Assembly: GCA_037388885.1 (NCBI GenBank)
Contig: JARRJS010000001.1
Span: 1 to 64,000 of the forward strand
DNA length: 64,000 nucleotides
Source: JARRJS01 sp037388885
GTDB taxonomy: Bacteria; Gemmatimonadota; Gemmatimonadetes; Longimicrobiales; RSA9
Direction of reading: 5' to 3'
Shown here: positions 57,207 through 64,000 of the stretch, piece after piece
Layout: the number at the start of each line of letters is the position of its first letter
Position numbering within the stretch: the first letter of the stretch is position 1
Program-made: the position numbers and the translations under genes
Notes under the pieces: generated by a model
Databases searched by the model: none
Seen by the model: only the letters and a program-made list of their open reading frames with translations
What the model was told of the DNA's origin: nothing

Positions 57207-58900
57207 AGTCGTGCGTCGATGCGGATGAAGAAGTTGATGTGGCTCCAACTGTCACCCGAGAGCGGTACGGCCCAGTAGATGCCCAGTGGACCGAGCGCCA
57301 CGCCTGTGCCGACATCGCCGACGAGCCCGTTCGGGCCGGGCAGGCGCCCGGCCAGCGCCTTGTCCTCCACCCAGGCGCGCCCGGCATCGCCAAACAGGAC
57401 GAACTCCGCGACATCTCCGAAGTCGACATCCAGGCCGAGGCGACGGCCGACCCCCGGCACGATGGGGAACGCCAGCGAGTACTGGAGCTGGCCCAGCACG
57501 AGGCGGTCGCACCCGTAGTAGGGGTAGAAGGTCGTGCCAGCGACGCTGACGGTGCTGGCTCGCGCGCCGCAGTCGAATCGCATCAGACGGTAGCCCGGCA
57601 ACTCCCCTTCTCCACCCAACGTTTGCTGGCGTTGCGGCGGCAGCGCGCTGCCATCCGCCGACCCCGCCGTCAGCAACCGGAGCGCCAGGCGCTGACGCGG
57701 ATTGATGCGCACGTAGCGACGCAGGTCCAGGTGCACCGATGTGAACTCCCGGTCCACCGGCATGGCGACGAGGGGGCCCGGCGGGTTCGTCGGCACCTGC
57801 CGGAGCAGGCGCAAATCACCACCCACACCCTGTTCCACCGAGGCGTCGACCAGCCAACCGGCCGACGGTTGGGACGGATCGTTTCGCGAATCGTACTGGA
57901 GCCGGGTCACCACGCTCTGGAGGTCGCCCTGCGCAACCAGCGGCTCCGGTCGCCAGGGCTCGTCGTTGTGCTGGAGTGCCCAGGGCTCTCTGGGCGCGCG
58001 ATAGCTGTCCCGTTCGTTCAGGTATTCCACCGTGAGCGCCCAAGGACGCGCCCGCCCCAGCAGCTTCAGGTAGGCGCTCCACCCATCACTCTGGTAGTAG
58101 TCCCGGTAGTCGGTGTGGAGCAGGAACGTCGTCAGCGAGTTCTCGGCGTTGGACAGGCCGGACCGCTGGATGGGATTGATGACCGAACGGAGGGCCAGCC
58201 CGAACAACGCCGCTCGGTGGCCACCGAGGTACTGCTCCGCCTTCACGTCCCAACCGAACTCGTTGGGTCGGAAGCTGATGCCCGATTGCGTACGGTAGAT
58301 GAGCCGTCCGTCCAGGACCGTCGGGTTCGCGCCACCGAGCTCGATCCGGGGACCGAACGCAACGGGCAATCCCTCCACACGGTTGTAGCTTCCACGAACC
58401 GCAAGCGTCAGGTCTGCGCGCCCGAAGGAGAACCGGCGACCGGCGCTGAGCGGCGAGCCGCGTGCACCGGACTCCGCGATCAAGTGGCCTCCCTCCCTGC
58501 GGAACGACAGCGGCCCGTCGTACACGTGGATGTCGCCGTCCACGCGGCCGAGCGGGAGCCCGCGTAGCGCGCCCCCCACCACGAGCACCGACCCGGTGAT
58601 GTGGCCACCCGGCTCCAGTTGCAGATCCCCGTTGATGACCAGCACGCGGCCCTCCACGGTCCCGGCGACCACGAACGGACCTTGCAGCACAGCGACATCG
58701 CCCACCAGCTCGGCATCCGGCGCAAGCCGGGTTTCACCCGCCAGCCGGGTGGTGCCGGGCGCGTTGTAGAGGTTCACAGCCTCCTGAGCCACCGTCGCCG
58801 GCAACGGGCCGGCAGATGGCACTTGTTCCTGCGCCGCCAGCGGGGCAGCGATCAGCGCTGCGGCAAGCACGCTCCATCGAACGGTCGGGTGTCGGTTCAT
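57203..58900 (-). CDS. Outer-membrane beta-barrel with bactofilin-like N-terminus
   Basis: A 565-residue protein with a signal peptide (RWSVLAAALIAAPLAAQ). Residues about 60-135 contain repeating LVGDVAVLQGPFVVAG / GRVLVINGDLQLEPGG / GSVLVVGGALRGLPLG, a right-handed beta-helix pattern like bactofilin domains. The rest (about 160-565) looks like a 16-strand barrel of the surface-antigen/BamA-like group, with LTVEYLNERDSY, TRLQYDSRNDPSQPSAGW and a C-terminal aromatic strand (WSHINFFIRIDARL). It could be a patatin-translocator- or Omp85-like protein. It overlaps the response-regulator gene by 4 bases and lies in a two-component operon. Confidence 0.82.
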   Translation of the reverse strand: MNRHPTVRWSVLAAALIAAPLAAQEQVPSAGPLPATVAQEAVNLYNAPGTTRLAGETRLAPDAELVGDVAVLQGPFVVAGTVEGRVLVINGDLQLEPGGHITGSVLVVGGALRGLPLGRVDGDIHVYDGPLSFRREGGHLIAESGARGSPLSAGRRFSFGRADLTLAVRGSYNRVEGLPVAFGPRIELGGANPTVLDGRLIYRTQSGISFRPNEFGWDVKAEQYLGGHRAALFGLALRSVINPIQRSGLSNAENSLTTFLLHTDYRDYYQSDGWSAYLKLLGRARPWALTVEYLNERDSYRAPREPWALQHNDEPWRPEPLVAQGDLQSVVTRLQYDSRNDPSQPSAGWLVDASVEQGVGGDLRLLRQVPTNPPGPLVAMPVDREFTSVHLDLRRYVRINPRQRLALRLLTAGSADGSALPPQRQQTLGGEGELPGYRLMRFDCGARASTVSVAGTTFYPYYGCDRLVLGQLQYSLAFPIVPGVGRRLGLDVDFGDVAEFVLFGDAGRAWVEDKALAGRLPGPNGLVGDVGTGVALGPLGIYWAVPLSGDSWSHINFFIRIDARL

Positions 58901-60222
58901 CGGTCGATCCCCAGTCGGCGCATACGGCGATAAAGGTTGGGGCGGTCGGTTCGGAGGCTGCGCGCGGCTTCGGCCACGTTGCCGCGGGCCGTTTCCAGGG
59001 CGTCAAGGATCAGACGCCGCTCCTCCGCATCCAAATGGTCCGTCAGGCTCCGGGTCGGCTCCCCTCGCGGGATCATCGGTCCGATCTCGCCTGCACCCAC
59101 CATCCCGCCCGGATACAGGATTGCGAGGCGCTCGCACACGTTGGCCAGCTCCCGCACGTTGCCCGGCCAGTCGTAGCGCCGGAGCAGTTCGAGGGCGTCG
59201 TCCTTCATGGTCGGCGGATCCAGGCCCTGGCGTGCCCGCAATCGGCTGGACAGGTGGTCCACGAGGGCCGGGATGTCATCCACGCGGTCCTTCAATGCAG
59301 GCAGGTGGATCGGCACGACGTTCAACCGGTAATACACATCCTGTCGGAACCGGCCCGCTTCCATTTCCTGCTCCAGGTCCCGGTTCGTGGCGGCGATGAC
59401 GCGCACGTTCACCGGGATGGGACGCTTGCCGCCCACCCGCTCGATCTCGTGCGCCTCGAGCGCACGCAGCAGCTTGGCTTGTGCTTCCGGACCCAGCTCC
59501 GCGACTTCGTCCAGGAACAGCGTGCCTCCGTCCGCCAGCTCGAAACGGCCCCGGTGCCGGGACGTCGCGCCCGTGAATGCCCCCTTCTCATGGCCGAACA
59601 TTTCCGACTCGATGAGCTCTCTCGGGATAGCGGCGCTGTTTACCCGCACGAACGGGCCTTCCGCACGCCGCGACAGCGAATGCAACGCTTCGGCCGCCAG
59701 CTCCTTGCCGGTCCCGCTCTCACCCGTGAGGAGCACGCGAGCTTCCGTAGGCGCCGCCTGTTGAATCAGCTCACGCGTGCGCACCATGAGATCGCTGTCC
59801 CCCACCAGCTCCTGCAATGAGCCCCGCTGCTGCAAGGCCGCGGTGGTCAGGTCCCGGGCCCGCCGCAGCTCCACCGCGCCCTTCACCGTCATCAGCACCG
59901 CCTCCGGCGTCAGCGGCTTCTCGATGAAATGGAACGCGCCCAGCTTCGTGGCTTCCACGGCATCCTGCAGGGTCGCCCGTCCACTGATCATGACTACGGG
60001 CAGCTCCGGCCGCCTCTCGCGCAACGCCCGCAGAACGTCCATACCGCTCATGCCGGGCATGGCCAGGTCCAGCAGCACCACGTCGGGATCTTCCGCGTCA
60101 GCCTGCTCCAGCGCCTGTCGGCCGCCGTCGGCCTCCATGGTGTGATACGATTCTCCCTGCAACAGGCGGCCAAGCATGCGGCGGATGTTCGCCTCGTCGT
60201 CGACGATCAGCACGGAAGGCAT
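58897..60222 (-). CDS. NtrC-family sigma-54-dependent response regulator
   Basis: A 441-residue regulator. The receiver domain (1-120) has phospho-acceptor Asp52 in VVLLDLAMPGMSG, with Lys102 in FIEKPLT. The AAA+ domain has Walker A GESGTGKE (167-174), GAFTGA (214-219, contacts sigma-54), Walker B GGTLFLDEV and the RxDVYYRLNVVPIHLP sensor region. The C-terminal Fis-type helix-turn-helix reads ARGNVAEAARSLRTDRPNLYRRMRRLGI. It is the partner of the kinase encoded two genes upstream and lies inside an envelope-protein operon. Confidence 0.96.
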   Translation of the reverse strand: MPSVLIVDDEANIRRMLGRLLQGESYHTMEADGGRQALEQADAEDPDVVLLDLAMPGMSGMDVLRALRERRPELPVVMISGRATLQDAVEATKLGAFHFIEKPLTPEAVLMTVKGAVELRRARDLTTAALQQRGSLQELVGDSDLMVRTRELIQQAAPTEARVLLTGESGTGKELAAEALHSLSRRAEGPFVRVNSAAIPRELIESEMFGHEKGAFTGATSRHRGRFELADGGTLFLDEVAELGPEAQAKLLRALEAHEIERVGGKRPIPVNVRVIAATNRDLEQEMEAGRFRQDVYYRLNVVPIHLPALKDRVDDIPALVDHLSSRLRARQGLDPPTMKDDALELLRRYDWPGNVRELANVCERLAILYPGGMVGAGEIGPMIPRGEPTRSLTDHLDAEERRLILDALETARGNVAEAARSLRTDRPNLYRRMRRLGIDR

Positions 60223-60228
60223 CGTCGT

Positions 60229-60960
60229 CTACCGCAACACGACGAGGTGCGCGACCACCGGCCTGCCGAGCGCGTCGATCGGTCGAGCCGAGTCGCAAGC
60301 CAGGCGTGCTTCGGGCCCATAGAACAGACGCAGGTGCGGTCCTTGTGCGCGAGCTGCGTCCCGGTCTCCAGGGCCGTCCATGCACCGACGCGCGTCGGTG
60401 AAGGCGGGCGCCAGCATGGTGGCGACACTGTCCGCCGCGGGCTCCGTCTCCGCCGCGACACCGATCATCACGGCGGACGTCGCGTCCACATCAGTGGCGA
60501 GGTAGCGGAGCAGCCGGTGCACCATCGGGCGCGCCGCCGACGCGTCGGCGATGTGCATCGCCAACAGGTCCAACGCCCGCTCCTTGCCCACACGGTAGAG
60601 CGCATCGTGCAACGTGAACTGGCCGGCCTCATAGACCAGCACGAGGGTCGTGTCACCGATCGGTTCGGGACCCAGGAACCCCAGCAGGACACCGCCCGCA
60701 TCGCCCGGGCCGCTCAAGGTCAGTCCGGTGCGGCGTGCTACGGCCCGGAACCACGCGCTGTCCGCTCGCACGGCCAGAAGTGCCATCTGAGCGCCGGCTT
60801 CCCTGATAAGCGTTGCCACGGCTTCCGGCGTCGCATCGGCAGGCTCGTATGCGGCCAGCACGGCAGACTGTTCAGGTCCGGAATGCCCCACCCGCACGGC
60901 ACACGCCGTCGACGCGGCCGTCAGGGCAACGAACAACGCAACAGACAAAATCCGTTTCAT
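60229..60960 (-). CDS. Putative lipoprotein between kinase and regulator
   Basis: A 243-residue protein with signal MKRILSVALFVALTAASTAC (Cys20 as lipobox candidate), then a soluble domain. No motif is recognised; MALLAVRADSAWFRAVARRTGLTLSGPGDAGGVLLGFLG-like sequence suggests alternating helices and strands, and two late Cys (RRCMDGPGD, RLACDSARP) could pair. The ATG overlaps the kinase stop (ATGA at 60957-60960) and its stop lies 6 bases before the regulator's ATG. Placed between sensor kinase and regulator genes, it may be an accessory sensor for envelope signals. Confidence 0.72.
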   Translation of the reverse strand: MKRILSVALFVALTAASTACAVRVGHSGPEQSAVLAAYEPADATPEAVATLIREAGAQMALLAVRADSAWFRAVARRTGLTLSGPGDAGGVLLGFLGPEPIGDTTLVLVYEAGQFTLHDALYRVGKERALDLLAMHIADASAARPMVHRLLRYLATDVDATSAVMIGVAAETEPAADSVATMLAPAFTDARRCMDGPGDRDAARAQGPHLRLFYGPEARLACDSARPIDALGRPVVAHLVVLR

Positions 60961-62288
60961 GAATGGTTGTCCTCTTCCCGGGTCCCCAGTGCACCGGCCG
61001 CCGGATCGGACACGCCGACGGGCAGCAGCACCCGGAACGCCGCTCCACCCTCGGGCCGATTGCCCGCATGCACGAGTCCTCCGTGCGCTTCCACCGCCTG
61101 ACGCACCAGTGCCAGACCCAACCCCGTGCCCCGGGACTTCGTCGTGAAGTCCGGGTCGAAGATGCGGTCGGTCCCATCTGCCGGTAGACCGGGGCCGTTG
61201 TCGGCAACGACGACTTCGACCCAATCGCCTGGCAGCGCCACGCCACTCGGGCTCGAGCCCCGGCCTGCTGCCCCGTCGGTGTGATCCAACCGTGCGACGG
61301 TCACCCGGACGTGGCCGTGCCTGGTCTCCACCAGGGCATCGGCCGCATTCCGCAACAAGTTCCGGAAAGCGCGCAGCAGTGCATCGTAATGCCCGTCCAC
61401 CATCGGGACATCCGGTTCCACCAGAACTTCCCGTTCGATCTCCGGCTTCAGGTCGGAATCCGCCAGTGACACCAGGAGCTCCCCCAAGTCCACCGGGCTG
61501 GTGGGTCCCTCCGGCGGGCGCCCCAGCGCAGCGAACTGCTGGGCCAGCTGCTCCAGCCGATCCACTTCCTCCCCGATCACCGCAATCGGCTCCTGGAACG
61601 TGGGCTCCCCTTCCGCAGCGATGCGATGTGCGGCGAGGCGGAGCGGCGTGAGCGGGTTCTTCATCTCGTGCGCCACCCGTCGGGCCATCTCGCCCCAGAT
61701 CCGCACTCGCTCCGCTTCCAACGCCCGCGCCCGCGCCACCCGGAGGTTCCGCGCCGCCGTCCGCAGCGCGTCGCGCAGCACGCGGATCTCCTTCAACTCG
61801 CGCCGCTCGCCCTTCCCGGGCTCCGGCAGCGACTCGTCGCTCGATAATCGTTCCGCCCACTGGACGAGCTCCGCCACCGGCCGTGCGATCTGGCGTGCGA
61901 GCGAGCGGCTGGCGCCCAGGCCCAGGAGCGCCAACAGCACGGCCAAGGCGAGGGCGACGTAGGGCAACGTGTCGGTCAGGCGCTGACCCAGGTACGCCCA
62001 ACGACGCGCCAACAGCAGCGATTCGGACAGAACCGCCCGATGCCGCTCCGCCGCGCGCTGCGTCGCCGGTCCCGTTTCGCCCGCCTCCACCCGCTGGACC
62101 AGCTCCCGCCCCGTTCGGGCCACGTCCTCCCATGGACCCAGCCCGCCGGCCAGGTCCAGGGTCCCCGAAACCAGCCACGCACCCGCCCCCACCAACAGCA
62201 GGGCAGGCACGAGGGAAAGCACCAGGAACCAGGCGAACAGGCGCCGTTCCAGCGTCCTATGCCGTAGCAGGCTGCCCTTTCGTCTCAC
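60957..62288 (-). CDS. NtrY-like sensor histidine kinase
   Basis: A sensor kinase of about 443 residues with two membrane helices (LFAWFLVLSLVPALLLVGAG and YVALALAVLLALLGLGA), HAMP, and a HisKA region with the phospho-His in RRVAHEMKNPLTPLRLAAHRI, the NtrY-type H-box. HATPase_c: LLRAFRNLLRNAADALVE, VVADNGPGLPADGTDRIFDPDFTTK, GTGLGLALVRQAVE. Its cognate regulator is the sigma-54 activator two genes downstream. A GTG at 62288 has GAGG at 5 bases; a GTG six codons earlier has no binding site, so I use the inner one. Confidence 0.92.
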   Translation of the reverse strand: MRRKGSLLRHRTLERRLFAWFLVLSLVPALLLVGAGAWLVSGTLDLAGGLGPWEDVARTGRELVQRVEAGETGPATQRAAERHRAVLSESLLLARRWAYLGQRLTDTLPYVALALAVLLALLGLGASRSLARQIARPVAELVQWAERLSSDESLPEPGKGERRELKEIRVLRDALRTAARNLRVARARALEAERVRIWGEMARRVAHEMKNPLTPLRLAAHRIAAEGEPTFQEPIAVIGEEVDRLEQLAQQFAALGRPPEGPTSPVDLGELLVSLADSDLKPEIEREVLVEPDVPMVDGHYDALLRAFRNLLRNAADALVETRHGHVRVTVARLDHTDGAAGRGSSPSGVALPGDWVEVVVADNGPGLPADGTDRIFDPDFTTKSRGTGLGLALVRQAVEAHGGLVHAGNRPEGGAAFRVLLPVGVSDPAAGALGTREEDNHS

Positions 62289-62592
62289 GCTCGCCTCGCT
62301 TGACACCCGTTTGCGGGCTGGTTTAGCTTGGATACGTGGTGCTTGTCACCGCGTCAATGCAGTGCCAGGCGCCCATTTCCGGGCCGTGACCCCAGTCCGC
62401 TGTTCCGTAACCGCTGTCGTGGGCCCAACCTCTTCCGGCTCCGCCAGTAAACGCATACACGAATTCCGCGGAGACGCGGCGAATCCGTAGCGAGACCGGG
62501 CCAAATCCTTGTACGAGGGCAAGGTAGACACCGGATCTTCGCCCGAGCAAGGCTGGAACACGGACGGGCCGTCGGCCCGCGGGAGGTACGTC

Positions 62593-63327
62593 ATGATCCT
62601 GCCCAACGTGCGTGCGTCGTTCGGCCGCGTCGAAGCCGGCTTCATACTGGGCATCCTGGCTGGCGGCGACAGCGACGTTCGCCGGAACCTGGACGACCGA
62701 CTCCGGGACGACGGTTTCGACGGCATTCTGGACGATCCCCGGACCCTCAATGCCGTGCTCACGGAGCCACGTGCACGCGGCCTCACGCCCGGCCTGTTCT
62801 TCTACGTTCTCGTCCGCCACGCACTACTGGAAAGCGGCGTCGATGACCGCACGCTGGCGGACTACATCGCGGCCATGCTGCTGGAGTTCGGGCGGGAGGA
62901 CCGGGCGTACCGTATCGACGCGTCGGACGGCGAGACGTACTTCTATCTGGTAGACATCGTGGGCGCGCTCGAGTCCGCCAAAGGGCGCCGCGCGTTCCTG
63001 CTCCAGGTGCACCTCGGGGACTTCGCCCTCTGGCTGAGCGGCATGTTCCCCGATGCCATCATGGAGCGCACGCTACGCCGTGGCGCGCCCGGCCTGAAGT
63101 ACTATGAAGAGATGGGATCCACCGGGTATCGTCTGGCCGCCGAGATGCGTCAGGCGGGCGACTCGGGCCTCGACGGCGTGTATCGACGCTGTGCCACGAT
63201 CTTCCCGGATGTGCGGGTCGCGCTCAACCACATTTCGGATCGCTACCTCTTCCGCGAGCGAGGCGATCGCGTCAATCGGCTGCTGCGCCAGGTGCGGGAC
63301 CGGTTCAAGGAACGACCGGGGCGCTGA
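62593..63327 (+). CDS. Conserved-looking protein of unknown function
   Basis: A 244-residue protein starting with ATG at 62593 after GGGAGG. It is mostly helical: ASFGRVEAGFILGILAGGDSDVRRNLDDRLRDDGFDGILDD, TLADYIAAMLLEFGREDRAYRI, YFYLVDIVGALESAKGRRAFLLQVHLGDFALWLSGMF in outline. It has no signal or membrane segment and no catalytic motif, and many conserved-looking Arg/Asp. It is divergent from the NtrY operon and convergent with the GspE-like gene. Function not recognised. Confidence 0.72.
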   Translation: MILPNVRASFGRVEAGFILGILAGGDSDVRRNLDDRLRDDGFDGILDDPRTLNAVLTEPRARGLTPGLFFYVLVRHALLESGVDDRTLADYIAAMLLEFGREDRAYRIDASDGETYFYLVDIVGALESAKGRRAFLLQVHLGDFALWLSGMFPDAIMERTLRRGAPGLKYYEEMGSTGYRLAAEMRQAGDSGLDGVYRRCATIFPDVRVALNHISDRYLFRERGDRVNRLLRQVRDRFKERPGR

Positions 63328-63361
63328 CGGCTGCGCATCGCCAAGACGGCCGCATCCTCCA

Positions 63362-64000
63362 TCACTCCGACGAGCCGGGGGGCGACCCGGCGGCGTCCTC
63401 TGGCTCCGCCGCGCCCCCGCACGTAGCGCAGAACCGCCAATCCCCATCCAGTGCGGCACCGCAGCGGCAACGTCTTCGTAGCGGGTGTCCACAGGCCGGA
63501 CACGCCGCAAACGACGCACGCACCGGCTCGCCGCATGCCGGGCATACGGGTGCTTCGTCCGCCACCAGGCCCAAGAGCGGTTTGACCTCACTCACCGTGG
63601 TCAAGCCCAGACGCACCTTGTCCCATGCGTCGTGGCTCAGTGGTCGGCAGCCGTTCGCGTGCGCCGCCTCCCGGATGGCGTCGGCACTGGCGCCGCGCAG
63701 GATCAGATCGCGGATCGCCGCGTCCACGTGCAGCACCTCGAAGATCCCGACCCGACCCCGGTAGCCGCTGTCACGGCAACGCGGGCAACCGACGGCTTCG
63801 TGGGCCGCCGTCGCGCGCGCCGGCAGGCCCAGGTCGGCGAGAGTCTCGGGCGACAGCGTGACGGCGCGCCGGCAGTGGACGCACAACCGCCGCACTAGGC
63901 GCTGGGCCAGCACGCCGATGAGGCCGCCTGCCACCAGGTACAGTGGCGCACCCATCTCGCCCAGCCGGGCCACGGCCCCCGGCGCGTCGATGGTGTGGAG
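63362..64000 (-). CDS. GspE/PilB type II secretion/pilus ATPase with C-terminal zinc ribbons (5' end outside window)
   Basis: The frame is open to the window edge, so only the last 212 codons are seen. LHTIDAPGAVARLGEMG, LIGVLAQRLVRRLCVHCRRAV and CPRCRDSGYRGRVGIFEVL are the arginine-finger/AAA end and the four-Cys zinc motif of GspE/PilB ATPases, which power type II secretion or type IV pili. Usually the protein stops about 60 residues later. Here a further segment has CPACGEPVRASFAACPACGHP and CRCGAALDGDWRFCATCGG, two zinc ribbons in tandem. No similar fusion is familiar to me. The left neighbour is the unknown gene on the other strand. Confidence 0.85.
   Translation of the reverse strand, partial: LHTIDAPGAVARLGEMGAPLYLVAGGLIGVLAQRLVRRLCVHCRRAVTLSPETLADLGLPARATAAHEAVGCPRCRDSGYRGRVGIFEVLHVDAAIRDLILRGASADAIREAAHANGCRPLSHDAWDKVRLGLTTVSEVKPLLGLVADEAPVCPACGEPVRASFAACPACGHPLRRRCRCGAALDGDWRFCATCGGAAEPEDAAGSPPGSSE

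Overview
The window is GC-rich chromosomal DNA, densely packed with bacterial genes, many joined by 4-base start/stop overlaps. The gene set suggests a Gram-negative aerobic heterotroph of the Gemmatimonadota or a close relative. This is an inference from a complete actABCDEF operon (alternative complex III), an S46 dipeptidyl-peptidase, PorV-like and other outer-membrane barrels, many lipoproteins, and TIG/kelch surface proteins. No rRNA, tRNA, CRISPR array, prophage or insertion sequence was found.

Layout. 1-7.9 kb: the end of a heptad-repeat coiled-coil protein, polA, a cold-shock gene with a clear promoter and terminator, a phytol/dolichol-kinase-like membrane protein, a frameshifted Slt-type lytic transglycosylase, and a lone ExbB/TolQ-like gene. 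7.9-18.2 kb (minus strand): gcvP, a lipoate ligase-family gene, and a full Dpp-type peptide ABC transporter in one run. 18.4-21.7 kb: a TIG/kelch lipoprotein, a small lipoprotein, gcvH and a stand-alone HisKA fragment. 21.8-29.5 kb (plus strand): two acyl-CoA dehydrogenases, then a small lipoprotein, a secreted subtilase and a PorV-like barrel. 29.5-32.4 kb: an orphan antitoxin-like gene, a small membrane protein, an orphan GroES-like gene, hslO and a lytic transglycosylase. 32.7-37.5 kb (minus): an M20 peptidase, an S46 peptidase and a D-cysteine desulfhydrase-like enzyme. 37.6-39.7 kb: an MFS transporter and trmJ. 39.9-47.5 kb (minus): actABCDEF. 47.7-52.3 kb: a TPR protein, a lipoprotein plus histidine kinase, a second small transglycosylase and an AbrB-type regulator. 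52.4-56.4 kb (minus): a luxC/luxE-like fatty-acid reductase pair behind a DUF255 thioredoxin protein. 56.6-62.3 kb (minus): a five-gene operon of NtrY-like kinase, lipoprotein, NtrC-like regulator, outer-membrane barrel and DUF4390-like protein. 62.6-64 kb: an unknown gene and the 3' end of a GspE/PilB ATPase with extra zinc ribbons.

How the genes fit together. Peptides are cut by secreted or periplasmic proteases (S8, S46), imported by Dpp and hydrolysed by M20. Amino acids enter the glycine cleavage system, whose H protein needs the lipoyl group that the gcvP-linked ligase could supply. Fatty acids are oxidised by the two acyl-CoA dehydrogenases. Electrons from quinol pass through alternative complex III. 

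The most unusual signals are these: degenerate heptamer tracts (CGNNCGT) and small CCCC-GGGG palindromes scattered through spacers and protein linkers; a free-standing lipoprotein that resembles the N-terminal domain of the subtilase next to it; the subtilase/PorV pairing, which suggests type IX-like export; the luxCE pair in a non-luminous setting; and the two-component/envelope operon.
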